Part shown: positions 55,223-63,738 of the stretch, piece by piece
Layout: each line of letters opens with the position of its first letter
Position numbering within the stretch: the first letter of the stretch is position 1
Source: Mucinivorans hirudinis
GTDB taxonomy: Bacteria > Bacteroidota > Bacteroidia > Bacteroidales > Rikenellaceae
Assembly (NCBI GenBank): GCA_000723505.1
Contig: HG934468.1
Location: 310,001-374,000 of the forward strand
DNA: 64,000 nucleotides
Reading direction: 5' to 3'
Notes under the pieces: generated by a model
Database searches by the model: none
What the model was told of the DNA's origin: nothing
What the model saw: only the letters and a program-made list of their open reading frames with translations
Position numbers and translations under genes: made by a program

Positions 55223-55654
55223 CTACCAATATCTATCGTTAGCACTGCCATAGAGAGCCATCACACGGTCAGTGTCGCCCTGCTTTTGGGCTCGTAGGTA
55301 GCTGACCGAGATGTTTTTATTGGTGTAGTAGCCCACCAAATTGCGGTACTGCTTCACTGAGTTGTAGCAGCGGTCTACTACGTCCATTCGCTCCTTGTCA
55401 CTCATCGAGAGGGTCGAAATATTGACCACCGACTTGAGTTCATTGAGCACTCCTGCACTCTCTTCCAAGAGTTTGGCGTACCCAAAGGCTATCGCCCCCA
55501 GCTCCTCTACACGGTAGTTTGGGTCACGGAGCATTCGTTGAAAGTTCACTACATAGATGTCTGAGATTTCGCCTACCATTAGTATGGTCTGCTGCACCTT
55601 TCGGGCATCTTTCACCAGATTATTTACAGCTTTCAGGGCATCGTAATATTTCTT
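55223..55654 (-). CDS. traI: TraI (DUF4141), exon 2 (C-terminal 143 residues)
   Basis: Begins KKYYDALKAVNNLVKDARKV immediately after the group II intron; contains LMVGEISDIYVVNFQRMLRD and SVVNISTLSMSDKERMDVVD, ends GSANDRYW. With exon 1 (58045-58242) it forms a continuous 209-residue TraI/DUF4141 protein (E-Q-G / K-K-Y-Y-D). The upstream open frame to 55777 is intron. Confidence 0.9.
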   Translation of the reverse strand, partial: KKYYDALKAVNNLVKDARKVQQTILMVGEISDIYVVNFQRMLRDPNYRVEELGAIAFGYAKLLEESAGVLNELKSVVNISTLSMSDKERMDVVDRCYNSVKQYRNLVGYYTNKNISVSYLRAQKQGDTDRVMALYGSANDRYW

Positions 55655-58044
55655 GTCGGGTAGGTCGGGGACATTGCTGTCCCTTTCCCCCCTAAGAACC
55701 GTACGTGATACTTTCGCATCATACGGCTCAAGCAACTCAAAATTCATAATATGAATTTGACTCATTTTATCTTCCATTTTTATTAGACTTCATTCTCCAT
55801 TTGCGGCAATCATCGTGAAACAATACCTTTTCCGTTTTGCCGTTTACCAATCTCTCGGTAATACTCCACGGGGTGCTTTTTCTGATAGGTTCGCCACAAA
55901 TTACACATCTGCGTTTTTGCTTTTCCCACATCCGTACAATGACACTTTTGCCATTGGCTGATAGCAACATTTGACGGGTTTCCCTCTTGTCAAAGTATGC
56001 TTTCCAATCGGTGTCATAGGGATTGGCATCGCATTTGAGTTTGGCATATCGGGTTACTTTTGTGTCAGATAACCTTTTGACAGAGTGGTAAGTCACTGCT
56101 CCGTTCTCTTGGTGTTTTACAGCAAAAGTCCAGCTTCTGCCTCTGACGTTGTGGAAATATTTATCCGCAACCCAATGTTTCCCTTTGGCAGGGTGTCGCC
56201 TTAACGACCATTGCATAAGTTTTCGATAAATCTCGAAATCCATTCTTTGGAACGTCTTTGCAGTAACACAATGCTTATAGTAGTTTACCCACCCCGTTAT
56301 TACGGGGTTGAGAAGTCGGATTAGGGATTCCTGCGGTATAGCTTTATGGTCATTGATAATGCCCCTTAACTTTTCGAGGAATTTCTTTTGTCCTGCCTTA
56401 GAGGGTTTGATTAACAGCACTCCTTTGTACTTACGAATGTTGAAGCCAAGAAAGTCAAAACCTTCGTCAATGTGAGTTATCTTCGTCTTCTCTTCTGATA
56501 GGGTAAGTCCCCGTACTTGAAGAAACTCTTTGACCATTGGCATAATCTCTTGTTCTAACATCTCCTTGTTTCTGCTGGTGATTACAAAATCGTCGGCATA
56601 GCGGATGAGATGTACTTTCGGGTAGTACGACCTTTTAGGGCTGTATAAATCGACTCTCTTAAACTTTTCTTCGAGCATTGTTTGCAAGCCGTCAAGGGTA
56701 ATATTTGCCAGAGTTGGGGAAATGATGCCTCCTTGCGGAGTACCCTCTTCTGTTGGGAAAAGCTCATTGTTGAATACGAAGCCGCATTTTAACCACTTTT
56801 GTAGCATCACCCTATCCATAGGGATATTGTTTAGCAGCCATTCGTGGCTAATGTGGTCGAAGCAACCTTTGATGTCTCCCTCCAAAATCCATTGCGGAGA
56901 TGATTCTTTTGACAGATTAATGAAGCATTGATGAATAGCATCACCCGTACATCTCTCCTTGCGGAATCCGTATGAGTGATTGTCTGCCGTGGTTTCAGCC
57001 ACGGGGTCTAATGCCATTAAATAAAGTGCCTGCATTGCTCTGTCTTTCATCGTTGGTATTCCCAATGGACGTAACTTCCCATTACTCTTTTTGATATTTA
57101 CCCGTCTGAGCGGTTGAGGCGTATAACCCCGTCTTTTGAGTTCCTTAATAGCATTAACTTTTGCATTTGGTGAGTGCCAAAGAACTTTGTCAACTCCCGA
57201 TGTGTTTTTGCCTTTGTTGGAAGTCACTCGTCTTATTGCCAATACTTTGGCATAATACGAGTGAGTGAGTATCCACTGTAAAGATTTGACCTTACCGTGT
57301 TTACCCTCTTTTTGAGCCTTTACAATACGTGCTTGTAGCTTACGAACTTCAGTTTCGCACTTGTTCCAGTCGATACTTTCCCAAGTGGTTGACTTGCTGT
57401 CAGTAGATGCACACGATGTCTTAATTTCGTTCATTTGCTTTTCTGCTTTAGTAAGTTCTTAAAGTTTCTTGTAAAGTGTTACCTTACGCGGAAGTCTGCC
57501 CACTTTCGTGTGGAGTGATGTCTCAACTCCTATCCGCTCCATTACAGAGCGACGTTCGCTTTTTCCGCAATCCTATACCCGCACTCCATTCGGCTTATCT
57601 TGCGACTTGCTTACCTATCAACTGATAGGAGAAATACGGGCTTACCACGTTTTACATAAGTGACGAATGAGTGACTTAGGTTCTGTCTATACACCGGCAG
57701 TCGTTGTGTCCGTGTAATCTCACAAGGTTCGAGATTATCCGACTGCGCACCATTTTGGTTCAAGCCTGTCAGCATAATTTGGCTTGTTTCATACGTTACG
57801 ATGCGTCAATAACAGTTCATTTGCATTAACCATATCACTCAGCCTCGCTCCCCAACCCCCTAATGCTGGCGGTCATTGCTTCTGCCTCACGGCTTCTGCT
57901 TTTCCTTGCGGAAGGGCTACTTTGTCTGGGTAGCTTCGTACAAACCAATCACTTGAAATGCACGTACCCATAGGCTACTACTGACGGAACAGTAGGTTTA
58001 ATCTTGTTGTTAAACAATCACTTATGCAACTATACGTGTCGCAC
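55655..58044 (-). mobile_element. Group II intron in traI (2390 nt, with encoded reverse transcriptase)
   Basis: 5' end GTGCGACACG directly after GGC of exon 1 (58044), matching GTGYG. Domain V at 55696-55729 (GAGCCGTATGATGCGAAAGT... closing ACGGTTC). 3' end CCGAC (A-Y) before AAG of exon 2 at 55654. Excision leaves traI exactly in frame. Different in sequence from the traM intron, so two separate intron lineages entered the same operon. I did not find a perfect EBS1 for IBS1 CAGGGC. Confidence 0.88.
55767..57434 (-). CDS. ltrA: Group II intron reverse transcriptase/maturase with HNH domain (traI intron)
   Basis: 555 residues. Start MNEIKTSCASTDSKSTTWES; RT blocks GVDKVLWHSPNAKVNAIKEL, KKSNGKLRPLGIPTMKDRAM, HSYGFRKERCTGDAIHQCF, WILEGDIKGCFDHISHEWLL, GTPQGGIISPTLANITLDGL, catalytic LIRYADDFVITSRNKE, FDFLGFNIRKYKG; maturase region (LLNPVITGWVNYYKHCVTAK) and HNH end (CVICGEPIRKS, VLFHDDCRKW). 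Functions in splicing and retrohoming. Intact. Confidence 0.93.
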   Translation of the reverse strand: MNEIKTSCASTDSKSTTWESIDWNKCETEVRKLQARIVKAQKEGKHGKVKSLQWILTHSYYAKVLAIRRVTSNKGKNTSGVDKVLWHSPNAKVNAIKELKRRGYTPQPLRRVNIKKSNGKLRPLGIPTMKDRAMQALYLMALDPVAETTADNHSYGFRKERCTGDAIHQCFINLSKESSPQWILEGDIKGCFDHISHEWLLNNIPMDRVMLQKWLKCGFVFNNELFPTEEGTPQGGIISPTLANITLDGLQTMLEEKFKRVDLYSPKRSYYPKVHLIRYADDFVITSRNKEMLEQEIMPMVKEFLQVRGLTLSEEKTKITHIDEGFDFLGFNIRKYKGVLLIKPSKAGQKKFLEKLRGIINDHKAIPQESLIRLLNPVITGWVNYYKHCVTAKTFQRMDFEIYRKLMQWSLRRHPAKGKHWVADKYFHNVRGRSWTFAVKHQENGAVTYHSVKRLSDTKVTRYAKLKCDANPYDTDWKAYFDKRETRQMLLSANGKSVIVRMWEKQKRRCVICGEPIRKSTPWSITERLVNGKTEKVLFHDDCRKWRMKSNKNGR

Positions 58045-58242
58045 GCCCTGCTCGTAAATTTTTACGGTCTCCTTGAAATTGTTTATCATATTTGAAGCCG
58101 TCGAGGAGGTTTGCACAATCTGTTTAGTGGTGTTTACAATACCCTGTGCAAGGTTTGCAGGGTCGAACACCGCCCATTGTGCATTGGCTTTGCCGACAAA
58201 AAAGAGACAGACGGCAAAAAGCATTAAAATTTTTGTTCTCAT
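58045..58242 (-). CDS. traI: TraI (DUF4141), exon 1 (N-terminal 66 residues)
   Basis: Signal peptide MRTKILMLFAVCLFFVGKAN(AQ), then WAVFDPANLAQGIVNTTKQI and FKETVKIYEQG, the VirB5-like start of TraI. 198 nt, an exact number of codons, before the intron. Without splicing it would end four codons later. Confidence 0.9.
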
Positions 58243-58254
58243 CGTTTGTTGGAT

Positions 58255-58623
58255 TTATTCGTTAATACTTGCTCTGGTGTAATCTCCATTTGGCGAGAAG
58301 GTCAGCACATCGGTTGCCTCGTTGTACGCCACATCAATCCGAAAACCTGTGTTGAAGAATAGATTTTCTCCCTCTTTCACTATAAGATAGGTTTCGGGCT
58401 TGACTTTTCGTGTTACGCCTGAGCGTTTGAAAATCGTTATTTTGTACTGCTCGCCCTCTTTGAAGATGAGCACGTCGGGTTTGCCTGCTACGCTCACCCA
58501 ATTGCCACATAGCTTGTTCAAATCGGGTTCTTTCACCTCTGCGCAAGCGGTCAGCAGCAGCGAAGTCAGGACAAGGGCATAGCCAGCCAACTCCAAAAGT
58601 CGGCTCTTTGAAATGGTTGTCAT
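58255..58623 (-). CDS. DUF3876-type lipoprotein of the tra operon
   Basis: 122 residues. Membrane/lipoprotein signal (LELAGYALVLTSLLLTAC) and a lipocalin-like small beta domain (LCGNWVSVAGKPDVLIFKEG, YKITIFKRSGVTRKVKPETY, NPGFRI-like NTGFRIDVAYNEATDVLTFS). DUF3876 proteins sit between traG and traI in this class of transposon. Role unknown; periplasmic. Confidence 0.75.
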   Translation of the reverse strand: MTTISKSRLLELAGYALVLTSLLLTACAEVKEPDLNKLCGNWVSVAGKPDVLIFKEGEQYKITIFKRSGVTRKVKPETYLIVKEGENLFFNTGFRIDVAYNEATDVLTFSPNGDYTRASINE

Positions 58624-58637
58624 AATGTTGATTATTT

Positions 58638-61142
58638 TTAGGTTTTACTTCGTTTTTTGTCGGCAAGCTGCTTGATTGCCAACTCAATATTACCTCCCAA
58701 CTTCTCGGCAAGGGCAAGCACTTCAACCTTTTCAGTCTCTTCTGTGGTGAACGTGAGATACTCTTCCGTTGAAACTTCGGTCGCATAGACAGCCGATTGT
58801 GTTCCGCCCAATCCTATCCACACCTCTTTATAGAGTCGTGTCGGGTTATTCGCCATATTGATAGAGAGTATCTGCCCTCGTTCCTTGTCGGTCAGACCTA
58901 ACAAGTTTTGGATACTGTCGAACTTGTTCATATACTTTCGCTGGTCGAGCAGAATTTTGCAGTCGGAGTTGTTGATGATAGCTTCTTTGACCACAGGCGA
59001 GCTGATAATATCATCCACCTCCTGCGTTACTACGATGGCTTCACCAAAGTATTTGCGGACGGTTTTGTACATATATTTCAGATATTCCGCCATACTCGGA
59101 GAGGACAACGCCTTCCACGCTTCTTCCACAATAAGCTGTTTACGAATACCTTTCAGGCGACGCATTTTATTGATAAATGCCTCCATTATGATAATCGTAA
59201 CCACTGGGAAAAGTTCTTTGTTTTCCTTAATCGCATCTATCTCGAAAACTATAAAGCGTTTGGAGAGCAGGTCGATGTTCTTATCAGAGTTGAGCAGAAA
59301 GTCAAATCGTCCACCGCTGTAATACTGCCTAAGCGTAGTGAGAAAATTGTCGATATTAAAGTCTGCTTTGCTCACCTTAATATCTCTGCTCTCCAACTCC
59401 GTACGGTAGATGTCTCGCATAAACTCATAGAAACTATTGAAGTTCGGAACGATAGTGTGGTCATCTTTGATACGGTTGATGTAGGCGGTTACCGCACTAC
59501 CTAACTCACCACTTTCCGTTTTGGAAATCTTATCCTCCTCACTCTTCCACAGGGTCAGCAGTAGCGTTTTGATACTGTCTTTTTTCTCCACATCGAAATG
59601 GTAATCATCGGTATAGAATGGATTAAAACTAATCGGATTTTCTTCGGTGTAGGTGAAATACACACCGTCGTCTCCTTTGGTCTTTTTGTGTATCATCTCA
59701 CACAAGCCTTGATAGGAGTTACCCGTATCGACAAGCACCACGTGCGTGCCCTGCTCATAATATTGACGGACAAGGTGATTCATAAAGAACGATTTGCCAC
59801 TTCCCGACGGACCGAGAACAAATTTGTTTCGATTGGTCGTGATACCTCGTTTCATTGGAAGGTCGGAGATGTCGATATGGAGCGGTTTGCCTGTCAATCT
59901 ATCTACCATTTTAATCCCAAAGGGAGATGGAGACGATTGGTAGTTGGTCTCTTGCGTGAAGAAGCAGACCGCCTGTTCGATGAATGTGTAAAAACTCTCC
60001 TCCGACGGAAAGTCCGCCTCATTGCCAGGAATACCCGCCCAAAACAGTGTCGGCGTATCAACGGTGTTGTGTCGGGGTTTGCACTCCATTTGTGCAAGTT
60101 GCGACCCCACATCGTTTTTAATATGCTTCAACTCCTCTTTATCGTCACTCCACGCCATCACATTGCAGTGGCAACGTACCGAAGTGAGTCCGTAGCTGTG
60201 AGCTTCGTTCAGGTATTGGTCAATCCACTCTTTATTGATTTGGTTCGAGCGGCTGTACTTCGATAGTGAGTGCATATTCTTAGCTGCCTTCTCAAACTTT
60301 TGCAGATTGGCGGCACTGTCATCAATAAACACAAACTGATTATAGATATGGTTGCACGACAACAGCAGTCCAACAGGAGCGGCAAACGAGAGACGGCAAT
60401 CAGAGCGGTCGGTCGAAAGTTTCTCGTATCGCATATCGGTAGCGGCTCTGCTTGGCATATCTTCCGCATCGGAGAGCGTATGCAAACAGATATAGTTATC
60501 GCCGATTTTCATCTCATCGGCTGCCAGTGCTATATCCTGCAAACAGGTTGTATCACTTTGCGAGAGCGAAAAATACTTTTCGATAATCCCTGCTTCGCTA
60601 TCCGTTCCGACAATCTCGTCGGAGGTCAGACGATGCAGTTTCACAAATCCGCTCTCATTCATAATGCTTGCAAATTGCCCTACCGCCTCGATAAACTTCG
60701 TTACAGTCTCGGTGTCCTTTATCTCTTTCGGGATGATGAACCCACGACATAGCGTACTGAAATTGCTTTGGGTGCGGCTACGCTCCTTTGTCGTTTTGGT
60801 CAGGAATAAGTAGCAGTAATGATTGAGGTACGGACGTTCATTGAAATGTCGCTCAAATGAACGACTCAAAAAACTCATCTCCCCATCTATCTGCGGCTGG
60901 TACTCCTCACGGATAAAAATATCCTGCTTGTGGACGATGCTATAATCGGGTAACACTTTCATCGCCTTGACCCAAGCCGAGTGTACTGCCTCGTATTCCG
61001 CTGACGTTACGGTGTAGAGTTCGGGTAGTTCTACCCGAAACCCTACCGTTACATCGGCATCTTTGCTCACGATGCAGTCGTGTTCCACAGAGAGTAGCGG
61101 AAACTTACTCTCCAATGTGGTTGCTTTTAATGTATTTCTCAT
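58638..61142 (-). CDS. traG: Conjugation ATPase TraG (VirB4-like)
   Basis: 834 residues. N-terminal TraG domain (KATTLESKFPLLSVEHDCIV, LNHYCYLFL-type strand), Walker A in KFVLGPSGSGKSFFMNHLVR near residue 444, Walker B in RFIVFEIDAIKENKELFPVV near 634, then LIVEEAWKALSSPSMAEYLK and VVTQEVDDIISSPVVKEAII. Energises assembly of the mating channel at the inner membrane. Its ATG overlaps the traF stop by 4 bp. Confidence 0.95.
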   Translation of the reverse strand: MRNTLKATTLESKFPLLSVEHDCIVSKDADVTVGFRVELPELYTVTSAEYEAVHSAWVKAMKVLPDYSIVHKQDIFIREEYQPQIDGEMSFLSRSFERHFNERPYLNHYCYLFLTKTTKERSRTQSNFSTLCRGFIIPKEIKDTETVTKFIEAVGQFASIMNESGFVKLHRLTSDEIVGTDSEAGIIEKYFSLSQSDTTCLQDIALAADEMKIGDNYICLHTLSDAEDMPSRAATDMRYEKLSTDRSDCRLSFAAPVGLLLSCNHIYNQFVFIDDSAANLQKFEKAAKNMHSLSKYSRSNQINKEWIDQYLNEAHSYGLTSVRCHCNVMAWSDDKEELKHIKNDVGSQLAQMECKPRHNTVDTPTLFWAGIPGNEADFPSEESFYTFIEQAVCFFTQETNYQSSPSPFGIKMVDRLTGKPLHIDISDLPMKRGITTNRNKFVLGPSGSGKSFFMNHLVRQYYEQGTHVVLVDTGNSYQGLCEMIHKKTKGDDGVYFTYTEENPISFNPFYTDDYHFDVEKKDSIKTLLLTLWKSEEDKISKTESGELGSAVTAYINRIKDDHTIVPNFNSFYEFMRDIYRTELESRDIKVSKADFNIDNFLTTLRQYYSGGRFDFLLNSDKNIDLLSKRFIVFEIDAIKENKELFPVVTIIIMEAFINKMRRLKGIRKQLIVEEAWKALSSPSMAEYLKYMYKTVRKYFGEAIVVTQEVDDIISSPVVKEAIINNSDCKILLDQRKYMNKFDSIQNLLGLTDKERGQILSINMANNPTRLYKEVWIGLGGTQSAVYATEVSTEEYLTFTTEETEKVEVLALAEKLGGNIELAIKQLADKKRSKT

Positions 61143-61486
61143 TCTTCTTTTCTATTTTGCTTATTTGAGGGACGGCGAAATCTAATAAAGGGTCTATGAC
61201 TCCGTCGGTTGATAATGTATTTCGGGTGGCTGCCACGGGCTTGAAGTTTCATCAATCCGTATTCGCCATATTTGGCATTCAGGGCGAAGGTCTGCCACAC
61301 CAGAACTGATGCGGCAATGACCCCAAACCCGATACAGATCCACTGGTTGATGCCAACCATATACATTATCACAAAGAGGATAAAGGTCGCCAACAGTCCA
61401 CCGACGAAGATGAACAGGTATTGACTTTTGAGCCCCTTAAACTCAACCGACTTGCCAATCCCTCTGTTGATTGGAAACTCTGCCAT
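61139..61486 (-). CDS. traF: Conjugative transposon protein TraF (DUF4133, VirB3-like)
   Basis: About 115 residues from MAEFPINRGIGKSVEFKGLK, the family's usual start; two membrane helices (LFIFVGGLLATFILFVIMYM and ICIGFGVIAASVLVWQTFAL) and a basic cytoplasmic tail. The longer open frame to 61543 runs over traE codons and is not used. Confidence 0.9.
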   Translation of the reverse strand: MAEFPINRGIGKSVEFKGLKSQYLFIFVGGLLATFILFVIMYMVGINQWICIGFGVIAASVLVWQTFALNAKYGEYGLMKLQARGSHPKYIINRRSHRPFIRFRRPSNKQNRKEE

Positions 61487-61491
61487 AACCG

Positions 61492-61791
61492 TTAAAGGAA
61501 GAATGAGCGAAGAATAGTAGCAGCCACAATCAGGAAGATACACGCTCCGAACCAGCTCGCTGCAGTCTTGCTCGTGTCGGGGTCGCCACTGCTGAACTTG
61601 CCATAGACCTTTACCCCTCCGATGAGCCCCACAACTGCACCGATAGCGTAAATCAATTTGGTTGCAGGGTCGAAATAGGACGTTACCATACTGGTTGCTT
61701 GGGTGATACCGCTAACACCATTTCCCTGTGCAAAGGCGGAAGATGCAGCCAAGATGAAGGCTGCTGAGAATAAAATCTGTTTTTTAGTCAT
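61492..61791 (-). CDS. traE: Conjugative transposon protein TraE (DUF4134, pilin-like)
   Basis: 99 residues. Signal peptide (KKQILFSAAFILAASSAFAQ), helix IYAIGAVVGLIGGVKVYGKF and second helix WFGACIFLIVAATILRSFFL. VirB2-like subunit of the transfer channel. A hairpin (GCACCG/CGGTGC) and a CACTAAAATC leader motif lie in the 140 bp before it. Confidence 0.9.
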   Translation of the reverse strand: MTKKQILFSAAFILAASSAFAQGNGVSGITQATSMVTSYFDPATKLIYAIGAVVGLIGGVKVYGKFSSGDPDTSKTAASWFGACIFLIVAATILRSFFL

Positions 61792-61931
61792 AAAAAAATG
61801 CTTTACGGTTTAGCACCGAAACTCAATAAGCCTCGGTGCAGTTAATACTTTTGTTACTTTTAGATTTTAGTGGTGGCAGAAACTCGGTCAGCCGTAATCT
61901 CGTTTTTTCATAATTATTTTGTATTTATCCC
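61792..61931 (-). promoter_or_regulatory. traE leader with CTn motif and hairpin
   Basis: 140 bp gap between traD and traE. The motif CCACTAAAATCTA lies at 61861-61873 (minus strand), about 70 nt before the traE ATG; a stem GCACCG/CGGTGC follows at about 61815-61841. No T-run typical of a terminator other than TTTTTTT next to the traE start. Likely a separate start of transcription or translation control for traE onward. Confidence 0.5.
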
Positions 61932-62594
61932 TTACAGGAAGTTGTTTAACTCAAATTCTTCGTAACTATCCATTTTGCCCATCGGAACATTAGCCGGTTG
62001 ATTTGCTTCATATTTGGCAAGCATCGCCGCCACCTTTTGCAAACCGTTTTCGTATCCTGCAATCACCGCATCATACAATCCCGTATTTTCAATCTTACGG
62101 ACAGTTTCAGCGGCTTTTGTTATCAGTTGCTTGCGTTGCTCCTTTTGTGCAATAACCTTTGCCAGATTATCCATTTCCGGAAAATCAACACCGTTGCCCA
62201 TTGACTCCGCCCCGCCCTCGTAGCAAGGGATATCATCCATCTGTGTATCGTCGTCAGCAGAATAGTCTGCATCGACATCAATATCCATTTGGTTGTCGGA
62301 GAAAACAGCATCAAGCTCCTCTTTTTTAATTACTGCCGAGTATCTTTTTTCGGCTTCGGCTACAAATGTAACACTCTCTTTTGCAGTATTTTCAGCGTGG
62401 CTTTGCTTGGCTGTGTTTGGCGTTATTTGGCGGTTAGCAGCCTTACTCGCACCCATAATATCACCCGATTTTGAAGGGGCAATCACCTCCTTGACTCTCG
62501 ACTTCTTGCGATTTGAACGGTTCGACCACCATAGATAAGTCACCACCCAAAGCAGATATAATAATCCGCATATTGCTATCATTTCCATCGTCAA
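61932..62594 (-). CDS. traD: Conjugative transposon protein, TraC/TraD position (DUF4122-like)
   Basis: 220 residues. N-terminal membrane anchor (MEMIAICGLLYLLWVVTYLW) then a hydrophilic, acidic region (DIDVDADYSADDDTQMDDIP) and helical C-terminus. By place between traB and traE it corresponds to the TraC/TraD-type protein of the CTnDOT operon; sequence conservation is low, so the letter is uncertain. Overlaps the traB stop by 4 bp. Confidence 0.6.
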   Translation of the reverse strand: MTMEMIAICGLLYLLWVVTYLWWSNRSNRKKSRVKEVIAPSKSGDIMGASKAANRQITPNTAKQSHAENTAKESVTFVAEAEKRYSAVIKKEELDAVFSDNQMDIDVDADYSADDDTQMDDIPCYEGGAESMGNGVDFPEMDNLAKVIAQKEQRKQLITKAAETVRKIENTGLYDAVIAGYENGLQKVAAMLAKYEANQPANVPMGKMDSYEEFELNNFL

Positions 62595-62971
62595 AGCGGT
62601 TTTTTGAAACGACTTGCATAGATAGTATTGACCTCATCTTTATGCGTGTCGAAATGCTCTCGGATGATGTTTTCGATGTATCCGCTGATAGTTCCTTGCC
62701 TACCACCGATAACATTGACAATATCAGTCAGCTTCTTGTGGGTCTCACGAGTGATGTAGATCAGCTGCCTGTCGGCAAAATCGACACGTTCAAAGTATCG
62801 CTCGATGTAGTCATTACTAAGCTCTTTACGTTTTTTGGGCTTTTCGGCTGTGGGTTCTGGCTCTTGAACTATTGGTTCAGGGGCTCGCTCTCGCTTCATC
62901 GGGAAGCCTTGAGCAATGACCTCTTTCATAAAGTCCTCGTCCACTTGGGGATTGTTTGTCTGTTTTGCCAT
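62591..62971 (-). CDS. traB: Conjugative transposon protein TraB (DUF3408)
   Basis: 126 residues. Disordered basic/Pro-Glu N-terminal half, then a ribbon-helix-helix-like DUF3408 region (RQLIYITRETHKKLTDIVNV, GRQGTISGYIENIIREHFDT). Follows the ParA-type traA by 5 nt: together they resemble a partition-type ATPase plus DNA-binding partner, and may bring the element's DNA to the transfer apparatus. Confidence 0.82.
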   Translation of the reverse strand: MAKQTNNPQVDEDFMKEVIAQGFPMKRERAPEPIVQEPEPTAEKPKKRKELSNDYIERYFERVDFADRQLIYITRETHKKLTDIVNVIGGRQGTISGYIENIIREHFDTHKDEVNTIYASRFKKPL

Positions 62972-62976
62972 TGTGA

Positions 62977-63738
62977 TTATAGTTTGATGATGTGTGCAAT
63001 TTCAATCAGTAGCTCTTCGAGGCGACTACCTTTGAGCATTCGTCTGTCGGCAGGGAATAGTGTTGAGCGAAACACGGCACGCCCATCTGTCGAAAGCTCC
63101 TTTTTGTAGCGAGTGGTGTCGGGGATGAATGTTTTGAGCAGAGGCAAGCCAAACTCATTGATTGACTTTTCGTAAACCTCATAGAGGTCAGTCTTCTCAC
63201 GTCCATCTACTTTGTTCCAGAACAGATGCAGCCCCTTGAGGCGAATTTGTGGATTGGTTACAAGCAGCTCATTGACCGTCAGGGCAAAGGCAAGGCTACT
63301 CTCCAGCACAAGGCGGTCGGCACTAATGGGAGTGAAGATGTAATCCATATTGGCAAGCGAGCCCAATACGCCTTGGCTGTTGACCGTGCCGGGTAGGTCG
63401 AAAAAGAGAATGTCGAATTTACGAGCATCACTCTCCAAAAAATCTTGTGCGGTCTCAATCGCCTTTTCGGGGGTGCTGTTGATAATGGGGAATGCCTTTT
63501 TGCCGAGTCGTTTGAATTGAGCAAACGCAAGCTGCTTATAGCTCTCATCTGTATCAATTTGTGAGGCATCTCGTTTTCGCATCTTGTCGATACTGTGTTG
63601 CGGATAGTCGCAATCGACCACGCCAACATTGTAGCCTTTGAGGTAGTGAAGATAACTTGCCGCCAGAACGGTGAACGTCGTTTTGCCTGCCCCGCCTTTC
63701 TGCGTTGAGAAGGCTACAAATAATGTTTCTTGTTTCAT
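62977..63738 (-). CDS. traA: Conjugative transposon protein TraA (ParA-type ATPase)
   Basis: 253 residues. Deviant Walker A VAFSTQKGGAGKTTFTVLAA near residue 10, VVDCDYPQHSIDKMRKRD, Walker B ILFFDLPGTVNSQGVLGSLA, and FTPISADRLVLESSLAFA. ParA/MinD-type ATPases open the tra operon in Bacteroidales conjugative transposons. First gene of the operon; three TTGTTTA repeats lie 64-102 nt upstream. Confidence 0.92.
   Translation of the reverse strand: MKQETLFVAFSTQKGGAGKTTFTVLAASYLHYLKGYNVGVVDCDYPQHSIDKMRKRDASQIDTDESYKQLAFAQFKRLGKKAFPIINSTPEKAIETAQDFLESDARKFDILFFDLPGTVNSQGVLGSLANMDYIFTPISADRLVLESSLAFALTVNELLVTNPQIRLKGLHLFWNKVDGREKTDLYEVYEKSINEFGLPLLKTFIPDTTRYKKELSTDGRAVFRSTLFPADRRMLKGSRLEELLIEIAHIIKL

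Noticed and set aside
55655-55777. N-terminal extension of TraI exon 2
   Set aside because: This part is the domain V/VI region of the group II intron, not protein-coding.
57545-57550. GCTCTG (minus strand) as EBS1 of the traI intron
   Set aside because: It would pair with CAGGGC with one G-U pair, but it sits in a stem rather than a loop and is unusually far from the 5' end; not convincing.
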